Shown here: one piece after another, positions 36,723 to 46,289 of the stretch
How positions within the stretch are numbered: the first letter of the stretch is position 1
How the letters are laid out: every line of letters begins with the position of its first letter
Assembly (NCBI GenBank): GCA_963169645.1
Contig: CAUJCO010000013.1
Span: forward strand, 595,923 to 659,922
Reading direction: 5' to 3'
Source of the DNA: Bacteroidota bacterium
GTDB lineage: Bacteria > Bacteroidota > Bacteroidia > Chitinophagales > JADIYW01
DNA length: 64,000 nt
Translations under genes and position numbers: made by a program
The notes under the pieces: model-generated
The model's database searches: none
What the model was told of the DNA's origin: nothing
The model's input: the letters and a program-made list of their open reading frames with translations, nothing else

Positions 36723-38057
36723 TTATTTGACTTTCACCGTAGTTTCTTCGTTTATCCAACATTTCACAGTGTAAGTGCCGCCTACTTTCAAGCCTTTTGC
36801 TGTAATTTCTGATTTGGTAGGCAAATATTGTGTGTAATCTGCAATGTATTTTTTTGCTTCGGCAACTACTTCGGCATCGCTGCCAATTTGTATTACTTTA
36901 TTGAAATAGTCAAACGCCGGCCATAATACAATTTGTGATTGGAAACCGGTTCCCGGTCCGCAAAGAGGTCCACTGGATAAGTATAATATTGCAATTAAAT
37001 TATAGGCACGGATGTTGGCAGAGTCCATTTTGATGGCTTCTTTTGCAAAATCTCTGGCTGCAGGAAAATTCTCTTTGGCATAATTCATGAATGCCATATA
37101 GTAATATAAATCTCCTTTTTTTATGCTGTCCGTTTCGGCAGGCAATGCATTTTGATACAATGCTATTGCAGAATCGTATTGTTTATTTTTGATGTATAAG
37201 TTTGCTAAACGCGTAGCATACGTGTAGTTGGGTGCCATTTTATTGAGTTTTTGTAATAACTCAACATTAGTAGCACTGTCTGCACAGCCTCTTGTTTTAG
37301 TATAAACATTTTTGATGGTTTCTAAATCGTTGGGATTGGCATTGTATTTCTTCAAGTAAATCTCAAGCAATTTAGCACAATCTTCCGGATTAGATTTGTC
37401 GGCAAAATTAGCGGTAAACAAATCATCAATTACCACTTTTACTTCTTTAAATTGTTGTAAGTATTTGTTGTTTGGATTAGCGATATTTTTATCAATAAGT
37501 GAAGATAATTCTTCGTATTTAGACATTACCAAATCTTCTGTAATACCATCTTTACCTAATTGACTTACTAATAATTTAAAATATGTTTGTACATAGTAAG
37601 GATAAGCGTTATTGCCGGAAAGTGCCAAGTTTTTTTCCAATGCAATGCGTGCCTCCGGAATGTCGGCATTTTTACCATATTTCAATAAATCAACTCCTTT
37701 TTTACCTAAGATGTAGGCATTGTCGCCATGGCATTTTAATCCTTTGTTGTACACGTCAAAAAGAGTATCAACATAATTTTGACGCAAAGTGTTATCGGTT
37801 GTTTTTTGGATTAAATCGGAATAATAAGTGATACCGTCAAAAAATGTTTGTTGACGAAAAGCAGGTGCTTGGTCATACATTTGTCTCCAGTAAGGATAAG
37901 CTTCGGAGTATAATCCTTTCTTAAAAAATTCTCTGTAAATGGAATACGGTGCGGTTGTTTTTGTGCTATCGCCGTTTATATAACGAGCACAATCTTGAGC
38001 CATTACAGAGATGGCTGATACTAAACTAACCCCAATAATTAATACAAATTTTTTCAT
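36723..38057 (-). CDS. Secreted tetratricopeptide-repeat protein
   Basis: A 444-residue periplasmic or outer-membrane-associated scaffold. The signal peptide reads MKKFVLIIGVSLVSAISVMAQ, so the start is at 38057, not the upstream in-frame ATG at 38096, which lies inside the preceding gene. TPR-type helix pairs recur (SIALYQNALPAE with DLYYYMAFMNYAKENFPAARDFAKEAIK as the clearest). The last ~55 residues form a separate C-terminal part. It follows the beta-barrel gene by 11 bases and coaX beyond, an arrangement I recall from other Bacteroidota. Partner unknown. Confidence 0.8.
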   Translation of the reverse strand: MKKFVLIIGVSLVSAISVMAQDCARYINGDSTKTTAPYSIYREFFKKGLYSEAYPYWRQMYDQAPAFRQQTFFDGITYYSDLIQKTTDNTLRQNYVDTLFDVYNKGLKCHGDNAYILGKKGVDLLKYGKNADIPEARIALEKNLALSGNNAYPYYVQTYFKLLVSQLGKDGITEDLVMSKYEELSSLIDKNIANPNNKYLQQFKEVKVVIDDLFTANFADKSNPEDCAKLLEIYLKKYNANPNDLETIKNVYTKTRGCADSATNVELLQKLNKMAPNYTYATRLANLYIKNKQYDSAIALYQNALPAETDSIKKGDLYYYMAFMNYAKENFPAARDFAKEAIKMDSANIRAYNLIAILYLSSGPLCGPGTGFQSQIVLWPAFDYFNKVIQIGSDAEVVAEAKKYIADYTQYLPTKSEITAKGLKVGGTYTVKCWINEETTVKVK

Positions 38058-38068
38058 GTTCAACTTTC

Positions 38069-39466
38069 TTAATAATATCTTCTTTTTACAAACCATTTAT
38101 CGTTCAATGTAACGCCGAATTTAAGACGGAAGAAGTTTTCTCGGACCAGGTTTTTTTGTGTAGTTCCTCTGCTTCCGGCTTCCAATCCTATGTTGAAAGC
38201 ATAGACAAACATCTTCTGTAATAATCCTTCGTTGTTTGGAACGGTTACGATTAATGGTATACCTATTCCAAAGTTTATGCCAAACTCTTTAATAGCCACG
38301 TCATTGATAGTAATATTGGTTTTTGTATAGTTGAATCCGGCTCTATATTTAAGTCGAGTGATGAATTTAGAAACTGTTTTGTCATTCGGTAAAAACTCTG
38401 CACCGGCAGCAATTCTCCACGCATTGTTAAGTTGCGAAGCTGCATTGTTTTCGTATCCTTTGTATTTACTCCAAGGTTGGAATTTAAAATCAATTCCGGC
38501 CTTCCATTTTAATCCTCTATAAGCCATAATACCTACATTTAAGGTAGCCGGAATGCGAATAGTAGTTGATACATGATTGTTTTCAGCTAATGTATCGATA
38601 AAATCAGAGGTTAACGAAGTTGGTTGGATGTAGTCTGAAATAAAATCATTGATGCCTGCATCTGAATTTCTTAATATTAAGGTGCTGGATTGAAACGTGT
38701 ATAAACCGTTATCTAAATATGTTCCTTTTCCAAATTTTAAAGGAGCTGTACCGGAAAGTCCAAACACGATGTTGTAAATCTTATTACTATCTTTTTTACT
38801 TTTTATAGGCAAGTTGTATTGAGCACCGGCATTCCAAATAAAGCTACTTATTTTAGTGTTTGTAAATGACCACGTTGTATATGCGCTATTGTCAATTGTT
38901 CCATTTTTGTCTACGTTATAAGCAAAAGCATTATTGTTTAATTTGCCGAATAAATAACCAATATTAAATCCAACAGAGAACCCTTTATAACGAAAGCCAT
39001 TGCCCCAAGATAAATTATACAAAGAACCGGAGCCTTCATATTCTGCTTTTACAATGCTCGTCGAGTCAAATGTTGTTGTTTGAGAAATAGCATAACTTTT
39101 GGATGAAAAAGGTAATAATGCAACACCGGATGTCCAATATTTATTAATTGGGAAAAATAATGAAAGATAATTTAAGCTGAAATTGTTTTGTTTTGCTTTT
39201 AAAGTTGGTGTTTTTATCTTGCTGAAATTACCGGAGAATCCGGCATCAAAAGTGGTAAGTTGTAACGAAGCATACGAAGCCGGATTGAGATAATTAACCG
39301 TTTCGCCGGATTGGAATGCAGCTCCCAAACCACCCATTTGTGCAGATTGTGCATTGTTATTGTCAAAAAGATTGCCTAATCCATAGCGAGAATAAGGGGT
39401 GCTTTCTTGGGCATTCACTTGCCATAAAGTAACTGTCAGAACAAGTAGTAGAAGAGATTTACGCAT
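38069..39466 (-). CDS. Outer-membrane beta-barrel protein
   Basis: A 465-residue predicted outer-membrane protein. Start taken at 39466 (MRKSLLLLVLTVTLWQVNAQ, a clean signal peptide); the 31 residues upstream in frame are coaX sequence in another frame. The mature part opens TPYSRYGLGNLFD and contains alternating beta strands with aromatic girdles, such as ISSFIWNAGAQYNLPI and VGIMAYRGLKWKAGIDFKF. The start overlaps the coaX stop by eight bases. Function unknown; a transport or assembly role with the downstream TPR protein is plausible. Confidence 0.75.
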   Translation of the reverse strand: MRKSLLLLVLTVTLWQVNAQESTPYSRYGLGNLFDNNNAQSAQMGGLGAAFQSGETVNYLNPASYASLQLTTFDAGFSGNFSKIKTPTLKAKQNNFSLNYLSLFFPINKYWTSGVALLPFSSKSYAISQTTTFDSTSIVKAEYEGSGSLYNLSWGNGFRYKGFSVGFNIGYLFGKLNNNAFAYNVDKNGTIDNSAYTTWSFTNTKISSFIWNAGAQYNLPIKSKKDSNKIYNIVFGLSGTAPLKFGKGTYLDNGLYTFQSSTLILRNSDAGINDFISDYIQPTSLTSDFIDTLAENNHVSTTIRIPATLNVGIMAYRGLKWKAGIDFKFQPWSKYKGYENNAASQLNNAWRIAAGAEFLPNDKTVSKFITRLKYRAGFNYTKTNITINDVAIKEFGINFGIGIPLIVTVPNNEGLLQKMFVYAFNIGLEAGSRGTTQKNLVRENFFRLKFGVTLNDKWFVKRRYY

Positions 39467-40178
39467 TGTATTCCAAAATATGATTGAGTCCCAAAAGTGT
39501 AAAATCGGGAATTGCAAATATCTGATTTTTAAGCCTATAAACCAACAATTCTGCATCACCGCCGGTAATAATTATATTCATTTCAGGAAATTTAACTAAA
39601 TAATCATCTATCATTCCGTCAATTTCTTTAGATGCAGCATACAAAACTCCACTTAAAATATTAGAATTGGTATCGTTTCCAAAAAGATTTGCGTCGTTTT
39701 GTAATGCAACAAGTGGCAATTTTCCGGTGAAGGTATGCATGGCTTTTAATCGCATTTTTAAACCCGGATGAATGCTGCCACCTAAAAATTGATTTTGTGC
39801 GTTGATGAAATTGAAGGTAATGCAAGTTCCACATCCAATAACCAAATTATGTTGATTCGGATAAGCAGCGTGTGCAGCAGCAATCAGTGCTAATCTATCT
39901 TTTCCCAATGTATCTTTGGTTGCATATTGATTGGTGAATGGTAATAAGGTTTGCTCGTTTAAAATGATATATTTTGATACTTGTTGAATGGCCTGTAATA
40001 TAGAGGCTTCTATCGGAATGGTAGATGAAATAATGGCATTCTGTATGTTGTTTTCTAAAAGAATGGCTGTCCAATTGATTGGATGGTGGTTATCAAAAAC
40101 CCACGTTTTAAGCTGTTTACCCGCATCAAAAATGCCAATTTTTGTTCGTGTATTTCCAATATCAATAGCTAAATTCAT
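39459..40178 (-). CDS. coaX: Type III pantothenate kinase
   Basis: First enzyme of coenzyme A synthesis, phosphorylating pantothenate. The 239 residues show the ASKHA phosphate motif AIDIGNTRTKIGIF at the N-terminus, the substrate segment GCGTCITFNFI and GGSIHPGLKMRLKAMHTFTGKLP, both characteristic of CoaX. It follows the amidohydrolase gene by 20 bases and overlaps the outer-membrane protein gene, so the three are probably one transcript. Confidence 0.93.
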   Translation of the reverse strand: MNLAIDIGNTRTKIGIFDAGKQLKTWVFDNHHPINWTAILLENNIQNAIISSTIPIEASILQAIQQVSKYIILNEQTLLPFTNQYATKDTLGKDRLALIAAAHAAYPNQHNLVIGCGTCITFNFINAQNQFLGGSIHPGLKMRLKAMHTFTGKLPLVALQNDANLFGNDTNSNILSGVLYAASKEIDGMIDDYLVKFPEMNIIITGGDAELLVYRLKNQIFAIPDFTLLGLNHILEYNA

Positions 40179-40198
40179 GTACTTGAGCTGCGTTGGTT

Positions 40199-41392
40199 TT
40201 AAATAATTTTTCTTGAAATACTATTTGCTTGTAAATTGCCATTTTCCAAGTGTTCAATCCAAACCAACCCCGGTTTTTTCCCAATTTCTATAGAGCCCAA
40301 AGCACCATCAAAACCTAATGCTTTTGCACCGTTGAGGGTTGCCCATTTCAATACCGTTTCAAAATCTACATACGATTGGTATTTTAAAATCGTTTTCATT
40401 TCTTCCAAGATGTTTAATTGCCAATTGGATGTCAAACTATCTGTGCCGATGCATACTTGAGCTTGTGTATCTATAAAATGTTGATAGTTGGGCAAGGTAT
40501 TTTCAATATATAAATTCGCATTGGGGCAAGTACACCAAAATGTATTTGCTTTATCTAATTGTTGATGTGCTGACTCGATATCAGCTTTAGTAGTTAAGGT
40601 ATTATGCACAAATAAATTTCGGTTGTTTGAGTTCAAATATTTCAACGCATATTGGATGGACGGCTTTCCCAAAGTAGGAATGGCGTTCGTGTTAAAGCCA
40701 ATTCTATTGTAAAAATCTATGAAAGCACCGGTTTTTGTTGAAAAAAGTTCATTTTCCGGTGGTGTTTCTTGGTTATGAATCGAGATGGTTTTTTTAACAG
40801 CCGTATGGGTTGATGTATCCATAATTGCATTAAACAATTTATCAGAAACAGAATACGGTGCGTGTGGCACTTTGGATTTTTTCAAAACCTCGGTTTCTGT
40901 TAATGCATCAAAAACTGCATCGTATTGTTGCAAGGTATTTTCTGTATTATTTTCTTGAAACAAATCAAAATATTCCACAAAAGTATAGTAGTATAATTGT
41001 GCTTGTTTCTTTTGAAAAAAACTATCTGTTGTGTTAGAAATATCGCCTACAGCAACAATACCCGAAGCTTTCATGTTAGCTTCTTCTTGTTTAATAGCAG
41101 CTTGAATAATTTCCGGTGCGTGGTTTCTATTTTTTATTACTTGCGAAATAAAATCAATTAAGCCGGTGCCGGTTTGTGCAATGCCTTTTAAATGAGATAA
41201 TTCCAAATGACAATGTGCATTCACAAAGCCCGGAACAATAACGCCGTTGAAAAAAGCGATTTCTGTTACATCGTGGTTTTCTATGGCATCAATGGCAAGT
41301 ATTTTTCCGGCATCATCTACAATAATAACCACATTTTCTAATGGTGAAGTGTTGATGGGATATATTTTTGAAGCGGAAATTTTTCGAAACAT
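40199..41392 (-). CDS. Amidohydrolase-superfamily deaminase
   Basis: Metal-dependent hydrolase of the cytosine/SAH deaminase-like branch. The 397 residues have the metal site VNAHCHLELSHLKG, HAPYSVSD, ISIHNQETPPENELF and the late CIGTDSLTSNWQLN aspartate. Related Bacteroidota proteins act as aminodeoxyfutalosine deaminases in menaquinone synthesis, but no futalosine-pathway gene is in the window, so that is only a possibility. A TATCTTTG element ends four bases before the ATG, indicating a nearly leaderless mRNA. Followed by coaX after 20 bases. Confidence 0.85.
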   Translation of the reverse strand: MFRKISASKIYPINTSPLENVVIIVDDAGKILAIDAIENHDVTEIAFFNGVIVPGFVNAHCHLELSHLKGIAQTGTGLIDFISQVIKNRNHAPEIIQAAIKQEEANMKASGIVAVGDISNTTDSFFQKKQAQLYYYTFVEYFDLFQENNTENTLQQYDAVFDALTETEVLKKSKVPHAPYSVSDKLFNAIMDTSTHTAVKKTISIHNQETPPENELFSTKTGAFIDFYNRIGFNTNAIPTLGKPSIQYALKYLNSNNRNLFVHNTLTTKADIESAHQQLDKANTFWCTCPNANLYIENTLPNYQHFIDTQAQVCIGTDSLTSNWQLNILEEMKTILKYQSYVDFETVLKWATLNGAKALGFDGALGSIEIGKKPGLVWIEHLENGNLQANSISRKII

Positions 41393-41396
41393 ATAT

Positions 41397-41404
41397 CAAA
41401 GATA
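41397..41404 (-). promoter_or_regulatory. Predicted -7 element (TATCTTTG) abutting the amidohydrolase start
   Basis: Perfect TAnnTTTG on the minus strand, followed by only ATAT before the ATG at 41392. Confidence 0.55.
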
Positions 41405-41458
41405 TAAAAGTGCCCAATTTTTATGAAATAAGATTATTTTTACCAAAATTAAAATATA

Positions 41459-41851
41459 ATGAAAACGAATATTGTTCTCCTTGTTATTTCCATATTGCTA
41501 TGTATTGGTTGTAAAAAAGAGCAAGAATGTTGTTGTGTATATGTTCAAACAGATTATAATATTACCATTTTAGATTCGTTAGGCGTTGTTGATACTGCTT
41601 ATTTAAAAAACAATAATCAATTACATAATTTCAATCAAAACGATTCACTCATTACTTTCCAATTCAATGCCAATTTAGATTCCACAAAAAATGATGCGTT
41701 AGTAAAAACCACCCGACTATTACATCTATCGGCAACAGATACAGATACACTTGAGACAGAAATTAATGGTCATTGCGGAAGGTTTATATCTAAAATATGG
41801 TATAATGGCATTTTACAACCCGAAGCTACTGCTATTTTTGTAGTGAAATAA
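41459..41851 (+). CDS. Small lipoprotein of unknown function
   Basis: A 130-residue protein with a signal sequence and lipobox ILLCIGC (C18), followed by KKEQECCC, an unusual cluster of three cysteines just after the anchor. The rest is polar and beta-prone. No family recognised. It lies 29 bases before rlmN, but rlmN has its own promoter element. Confidence 0.65.
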   Translation: MKTNIVLLVISILLCIGCKKEQECCCVYVQTDYNITILDSLGVVDTAYLKNNNQLHNFNQNDSLITFQFNANLDSTKNDALVKTTRLLHLSATDTDTLETEINGHCGRFISKIWYNGILQPEATAIFVVK

Positions 41852-41865
41852 AGATAGAGAGTGGT

Positions 41866-41873
41866 TATCTTTG
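41866..41873 (+). promoter_or_regulatory. Predicted -7 element (TATCTTTG) abutting the TTG start of rlmN
   Basis: Perfect TAnnTTTG with seven bases before the TTG at 41881. A TTTG at 41837-41840 is 25 bases upstream. Confidence 0.5.
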
Positions 41874-41880
41874 CAGTGCT

Positions 41881-42924
41881 TTGCCATCCAAAACAGACAT
41901 ACGAACACTATCGAAAGAAGCATTAATAGCCCAATTGGAGCAATTGGGCGAAAAACCTTTTCGTGCCAAACAAGTGTACGAGTGGCTTTGGAAAAAATCA
42001 GCTACCAACTTTGACGAAATGACCAATCTTTCTAAAGAGTTGAGAGAGAAATTGAAATTGCATTTTGAATTATTGCCCATCACGGCTTATAAAGTGCAAA
42101 AATCAAATGATGGCACCATAAAATCGGCATTTCAATTACACGATAAACATTTAATTGAAGGTGTGTTGATACCAACGGAAGACAGAGCAACGGCATGTGT
42201 ATCCTCACAAGTAGGTTGTAGTCTTACGTGTTCTTTTTGTGCAACGGGATTTTTAAAACGCGAACGCAATTTAACGGCCGCAGAAATTTATGATCAAGTA
42301 GTATTAATAAATCAACAAGCACAAGAAAGTTTAGGCAGAAATTTATCGAACATCGTATTTATGGGCATGGGTGAGCCGATGCTGAATTATAGTAACGTAT
42401 TAGATGCTATTGAAAAAATCACATCGGAAGAAGGATTAAATATGTCTGCAAAACGCATTACAGTTTCGACAGCAGGCATTGCCAAGATGATAAAAAAATT
42501 AGGAGACGATGGCGTGAAATTTAATTTGGCGGTATCGTTACATGCAGCCGATGATGAGAAACGCAATACTATAATGCCGATTAATGAGCATAATAATATC
42601 GAAGTATTAATTGAGGCATTGCAATATTTTCAGTCGAAATGCAAAGGTGAACTGACCTTTGAATATATTTTGTTAGATGGTGTAAATGATACGATTGAAG
42701 ATGCCAAAAAATTGATTGCCATTTGCCGGCAATTAGATAATGTGAAAGTAAATGTAATAGAATATAACAAGATAGAGCAAGCCGATTTTCATAAATCCAC
42801 TATTGATACACGCGATAAATTTATCGACTATTTATCTAAATATAAAGTGATTGCAAATGTGCGAAAAAGCCGTGGTAAAGATATAGATGCTGCGTGCGGA
42901 CAATTGGCCAATAAATCTAAATAA
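41881..42924 (+). CDS. rlmN: 23S rRNA/tRNA adenine-C2 methyltransferase
   Basis: Radical SAM enzyme methylating A2503 of 23S rRNA and A37 of some tRNAs. The 347 residues start SKTDIRTLSKEALIAQL and carry KPFRAKQVYEWLW, the radical-SAM cluster CSLTCSFCATGF, GMGEPMLNY and VSLHAADDEKR, as in RlmN rather than Cfr. The predicted start is a TTG; no in-frame ATG occurs early enough to keep the conserved opening. The adjacent promoter element suggests a leaderless transcript. Confidence 0.95.
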   Translation: MPSKTDIRTLSKEALIAQLEQLGEKPFRAKQVYEWLWKKSATNFDEMTNLSKELREKLKLHFELLPITAYKVQKSNDGTIKSAFQLHDKHLIEGVLIPTEDRATACVSSQVGCSLTCSFCATGFLKRERNLTAAEIYDQVVLINQQAQESLGRNLSNIVFMGMGEPMLNYSNVLDAIEKITSEEGLNMSAKRITVSTAGIAKMIKKLGDDGVKFNLAVSLHAADDEKRNTIMPINEHNNIEVLIEALQYFQSKCKGELTFEYILLDGVNDTIEDAKKLIAICRQLDNVKVNVIEYNKIEQADFHKSTIDTRDKFIDYLSKYKVIANVRKSRGKDIDAACGQLANKSK

Positions 42925-43158
42925 AATATACGTACTTCTTCCACTTATGGTGAAGACACTCAACCATTTTTTCATAACAGAGTATCTTGAAAAAACTCAG
43001 CGAAGTTAACATACGTAGCGTTCAATATGTGAGACTCTGCTTGCAAAGATTTCTTGTTTTGAGATATCCTTGTTATTTATGATTTTTTTATTTGGGTGGT
43101 TTTCCACTATTTTTAAATAATGTAAATCCACTAATTTTACTTTATTAAAATAAACACT
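42925..43158. other. Spacer between rlmN and a lipoprotein gene
   Basis: AT-rich, no coding frame of note. A GTGG-TTTT-CCAC mini-hairpin occurs near 43096-43107 and may lie in the leader of the next gene. No terminator with T run identified. Confidence 0.4.
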
Positions 43159-43617
43159 ATGAAAAAGTTCATTATTCTTTTTACTGTCATTATGATTTTT
43201 GCTTGTACAAAAGAAAAACAAGCAACACTTACAGAAGAATTGGCAAAAAGTAATTGGCAAAAAACGAGCATATTAATTTCTACGGATTCCGTAGCTCCGG
43301 ATACCATTCCAACAATAGATGTGCTTTCGTCTAAACCGGATTGTGCCAAAGATAATGTTTGGAGTTTTTATGCAAGTACCAATACATTTACTTTAGATGA
43401 AGGAACAACAAAATGTGTCGTTTCCGATCCACAAATAAAAGACGAAGGTGTGATAGAAGAATTAAACAATGGCAACGCATTAAGAGTAGCCGGCGATGGC
43501 ACAAATGAAATTTGGGAAATAGAATCCAGAAGTGCAAATGCTTTTAGAGTAAGCTATTTTGCCCGAAATGCAAGCAATAAAACGGTGAAATTTAGAGTTA
43601 TGTTTACTAAGCTTTAG
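43159..43617 (+). CDS. Lipocalin-like lipoprotein
   Basis: A 152-residue protein with signal sequence and lipobox MIFAC (C16). The mature part starts with SNWQKTSIL and holds WSFYASTNTFTLDEGTTKC and a final KFRVMFTKL, a pattern seen in small lipocalin-like Bacteroidota lipoproteins. Its stop codon (43615-43617) directly adjoins that of the convergent response regulator (43618). Function unknown. Confidence 0.65.
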   Translation: MKKFIILFTVIMIFACTKEKQATLTEELAKSNWQKTSILISTDSVAPDTIPTIDVLSSKPDCAKDNVWSFYASTNTFTLDEGTTKCVVSDPQIKDEGVIEELNNGNALRVAGDGTNEIWEIESRSANAFRVSYFARNASNKTVKFRVMFTKL

Positions 43618-44256
43618 TTATTCTTTTAGTAAGCCTCTTTCTAATGTGAGTTTCACTAATCCGGCAACATTTTTCACACCTAATTTGCTGATTAAGTTCA
43701 TGCGATGTGTTTCTATTGTAGAAATACTTAAAAATAAAGTTTCTGCAATTTCTTGTGTTGTTTTTTCGTCTATAATTAATTGCAGAATTTCTTTTTCTCT
43801 GCGTGTTAATTTAGGGATATATCCGAGTTCTTTTTTTTGTCCCATAGCTTCTTTCAGCATCAAATCTTGCACACTTTTTTGAATATATTGTTCTCCTTTT
43901 AATATACTTTCTATTGCTGCAATAAAATCATTTTCACCGGCATCTTTTAATAAATAACCATCTGTACCATTTCGGATGGCTGTTTTTACTAATGCGGTTT
44001 CTTCAAAAGAAGTCAGCATGATAATTTTCATATCGTTGTATTTTTTTTTCAGTCCTTTCAATGCTTCTAATCCATCATCTCCTTTAATATTGATATCTAA
44101 AAATAAAACATGCGGTGTTTCTTTTTCTAAGGCTTGAGTCGCTTCTGTTAAATTATTAATGGCAAACAGTACATGAAATGCTTCATTGCCATTGAATATA
44201 TTGGAAACACCTTTTAAAACCACTTCGTGATCATCAATAATACCGATTGTTGTCAT
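43618..44256 (-). CDS. NarL/LuxR-type response regulator
   Basis: DNA-binding response regulator of a two-component pair. The 212 residues have the receiver acid pair D8-D9, the phosphoacceptor D54 in VLFLDINIKGDDG and the switch region MLTSFEE with conserved Lys downstream (LLKDAGE), then the LuxR helix-turn-helix LTRREKEILQLIIDEKTTQE with STIETHRMNLISKLGVKN. Divergent from the histidine kinase gene, which is its likely partner. Targets are unknown. Confidence 0.93.
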   Translation of the reverse strand: MTTIGIIDDHEVVLKGVSNIFNGNEAFHVLFAINNLTEATQALEKETPHVLFLDINIKGDDGLEALKGLKKKYNDMKIIMLTSFEETALVKTAIRNGTDGYLLKDAGENDFIAAIESILKGEQYIQKSVQDLMLKEAMGQKKELGYIPKLTRREKEILQLIIDEKTTQEIAETLFLSISTIETHRMNLISKLGVKNVAGLVKLTLERGLLKE

Positions 44257-44295
44257 GTATTGAATTTATGTAGAATAAAAATAATATTTTTATAG

Positions 44296-46227
44296 TTGAA
44301 TTTCATAGAAAATAGCAGTGAATTGAGTTCACAAATAAAATATTATATTGTATTCTTTTCGGGTTGTTGGTGTTTATACATAAATGCCAATAGCCTGGAT
44401 AGTATGTACCAAAGAGCATTATTTTATGAGAAATTAAATGCAGATAGTGCCATCTTATATTTCAATAAAATAATTAATAACATTTCCTATTCCAAAACGA
44501 ATACGGAGCAATATGCTAAATCTCTGAGAAAAAAAGCTTTGCTGCAATCAAATATAAATGATGAGAAAGAGAATATAGCGTTATGTCAAAAAGCTATCCC
44601 ATTTTTCCAGCAACTAAATAATAAAAAAGAAATTGGAATTACGTACAATACCATCGCTAATATTTATCAAGTAAAAGGTTATTATGATTTATCTGTTCGT
44701 AACTATCAAAAAGCAGCTTCTATTTTTGATACTATTCATTTTTATAATGGCTTGATGATTTGTTACAGTAATATCGCCTCTATTTACAATACTACGGAAC
44801 AATATAACAATGCGTTGCAATATAATATTTTGGCATATCGCACGGCACAATTAGAAAAAGATTCCTTTAGTATTGGTATGATAGCTCAAGATGTATCTAT
44901 TTCTTATGCGAAAATACAGGAACCCGACAGTGCAAAATATTACGCAGAAACTGCCATAAAATACGGAACACTTTTGCAGAATAATTTTATATTGGCTTAT
45001 GCCAACAAGGCATTGTACGAATATGATAAATCTAATAATAATTGGAGTAAAGCTTTAACGAGTGCTCAAACATCCTTACGATTTAGTTTGCAAACACCAT
45101 CGAAATATGATATTGTATTTGCTTACTGCAATTTGGCTGAAGCTTATCATAATTTAAGAAGAAATGCCTTGGCATTGCAAGCTATACAGAATGCAGAAAT
45201 GTTAGCCAAACAAATGGCTTCTTTCCAACTTAACAAACGTGTGTATGAGTTGTATAAAAAAATAATGGCCTCTACCGGAAACTATAAAGCTGCTTATTAT
45301 TACGCACAACAATATCAACAAAATAGCGACAGTGTTTTTTTTGAAAAACGAAATAATACATTGAATGAGTTGGAAACAAAATATCAGACGGTTCAAAAAG
45401 AATCAGAAATCGCCAACCAAAAAATTATCATCCAACAGCAACAATTAAAAAACAAACAAGTAAGAACACGTTTGTTTATCGTGTTGGTTTTATTTTTAGC
45501 ATTATTTGTTGGTTTAATAGTATTGTATTTATTTTTTAAACAAAGACAAAAATTATTACAAGAAAAAATCATCACGATAGAACAACAAAAAAAGTTAGAG
45601 CTAACGCAAGCCATTATGGATGGCGAAGAACAAGAACGCATACGATTAGCCAGAGAACTGCATGATGGTATTGGTGGTTTGATGAGCATGCTTAAGTTGC
45701 AATTTTCCAATATCACCAAAACTAATCCGACATTAATTGATAACGGCGATTACAATAATACTGTTGATTTATTAAATACGACATCTCAAGATATTCGAAA
45801 AATTTCTCATGCGCTAATGCCATCTGCTTTGGAACGCCTTGGATTAAATGCAGCGTTAGAACAATTTTGTACTCAATTACAACAGACAGGAAATATTGAG
45901 ATTGATTTTCAATATTATAATTTAAAAACTCGATTGCCGCAACGTATGGAATTGTTGTGTTATCGCATAGTTCAAGAGTTGTTAAACAATATCATTAAAC
46001 ATGCTCGTGCAAAAGAAGTGATTGTACAAATTTCTCGAAATGAACACATCATTTCAATTACAGTAGAAGATGACGGAATAGGATTTAATGTTTCAACCAT
46101 TAAAACAAAAAATGGCATTGGGCTAAATAGCATGCAACAACGAGTTGAATTATTAGGTGGCACAATGGATATTGATTCTACTATTGGTAAAGGAACAGCC
46201 ATTTATATTGAGATACAAATAAAATAA
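44296..46227 (+). CDS. TPR-containing sensor histidine kinase (NarX/LiaS-like)
   Basis: Membrane sensor kinase, likely partner of the divergent response regulator. Up to 643 residues: a possible signal sequence, a TPR-rich sensor region (repeats such as NGLMICYSNIASIYNTTEQYNNALQYN), one transmembrane helix (LFIVLVLFLALFVGLIVLYLF, about 394-414), then a HisKA_3 dimerisation domain with H456 in RLARELHDGIGG and a HATPase with NNIIKHARAKEV, EDDGIGF and GIGLNSMQQRVELLGG. The start is uncertain: TTG at 44296 or TTG at 44323 (which gives a plainer signal peptide); no ATG lies before 44400. Confidence 0.9.
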   Translation: MNFIENSSELSSQIKYYIVFFSGCWCLYINANSLDSMYQRALFYEKLNADSAILYFNKIINNISYSKTNTEQYAKSLRKKALLQSNINDEKENIALCQKAIPFFQQLNNKKEIGITYNTIANIYQVKGYYDLSVRNYQKAASIFDTIHFYNGLMICYSNIASIYNTTEQYNNALQYNILAYRTAQLEKDSFSIGMIAQDVSISYAKIQEPDSAKYYAETAIKYGTLLQNNFILAYANKALYEYDKSNNNWSKALTSAQTSLRFSLQTPSKYDIVFAYCNLAEAYHNLRRNALALQAIQNAEMLAKQMASFQLNKRVYELYKKIMASTGNYKAAYYYAQQYQQNSDSVFFEKRNNTLNELETKYQTVQKESEIANQKIIIQQQQLKNKQVRTRLFIVLVLFLALFVGLIVLYLFFKQRQKLLQEKIITIEQQKKLELTQAIMDGEEQERIRLARELHDGIGGLMSMLKLQFSNITKTNPTLIDNGDYNNTVDLLNTTSQDIRKISHALMPSALERLGLNAALEQFCTQLQQTGNIEIDFQYYNLKTRLPQRMELLCYRIVQELLNNIIKHARAKEVIVQISRNEHIISITVEDDGIGFNVSTIKTKNGIGLNSMQQRVELLGGTMDIDSTIGKGTAIYIEIQIK

Positions 46228-46230
46228 AGA

Positions 46231-46249
46231 GTACACATAAAATGTGTAC
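46231..46249. terminator. Short hairpin between convergent genes
   Basis: GTACACAT and ATGTGTAC around AAA, just after the histidine kinase stop and before the convergent secreted-protein gene. No T run follows closely, so termination is uncertain. Confidence 0.4.
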
Positions 46250-46289
46250 CCGAATAAAAAAATATGAAATACAGTTTTTGTGGTGATTG

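Noticed and set aside
38055..38096. N-terminal extension of the TPR protein from an upstream ATG
   Set aside because: It removes the signal peptide from the N-terminus and overlaps the preceding gene.
39467..39559. 31-residue extension of the outer-membrane protein
   Set aside because: It lies in coaX; a clean signal peptide starts at 39466.
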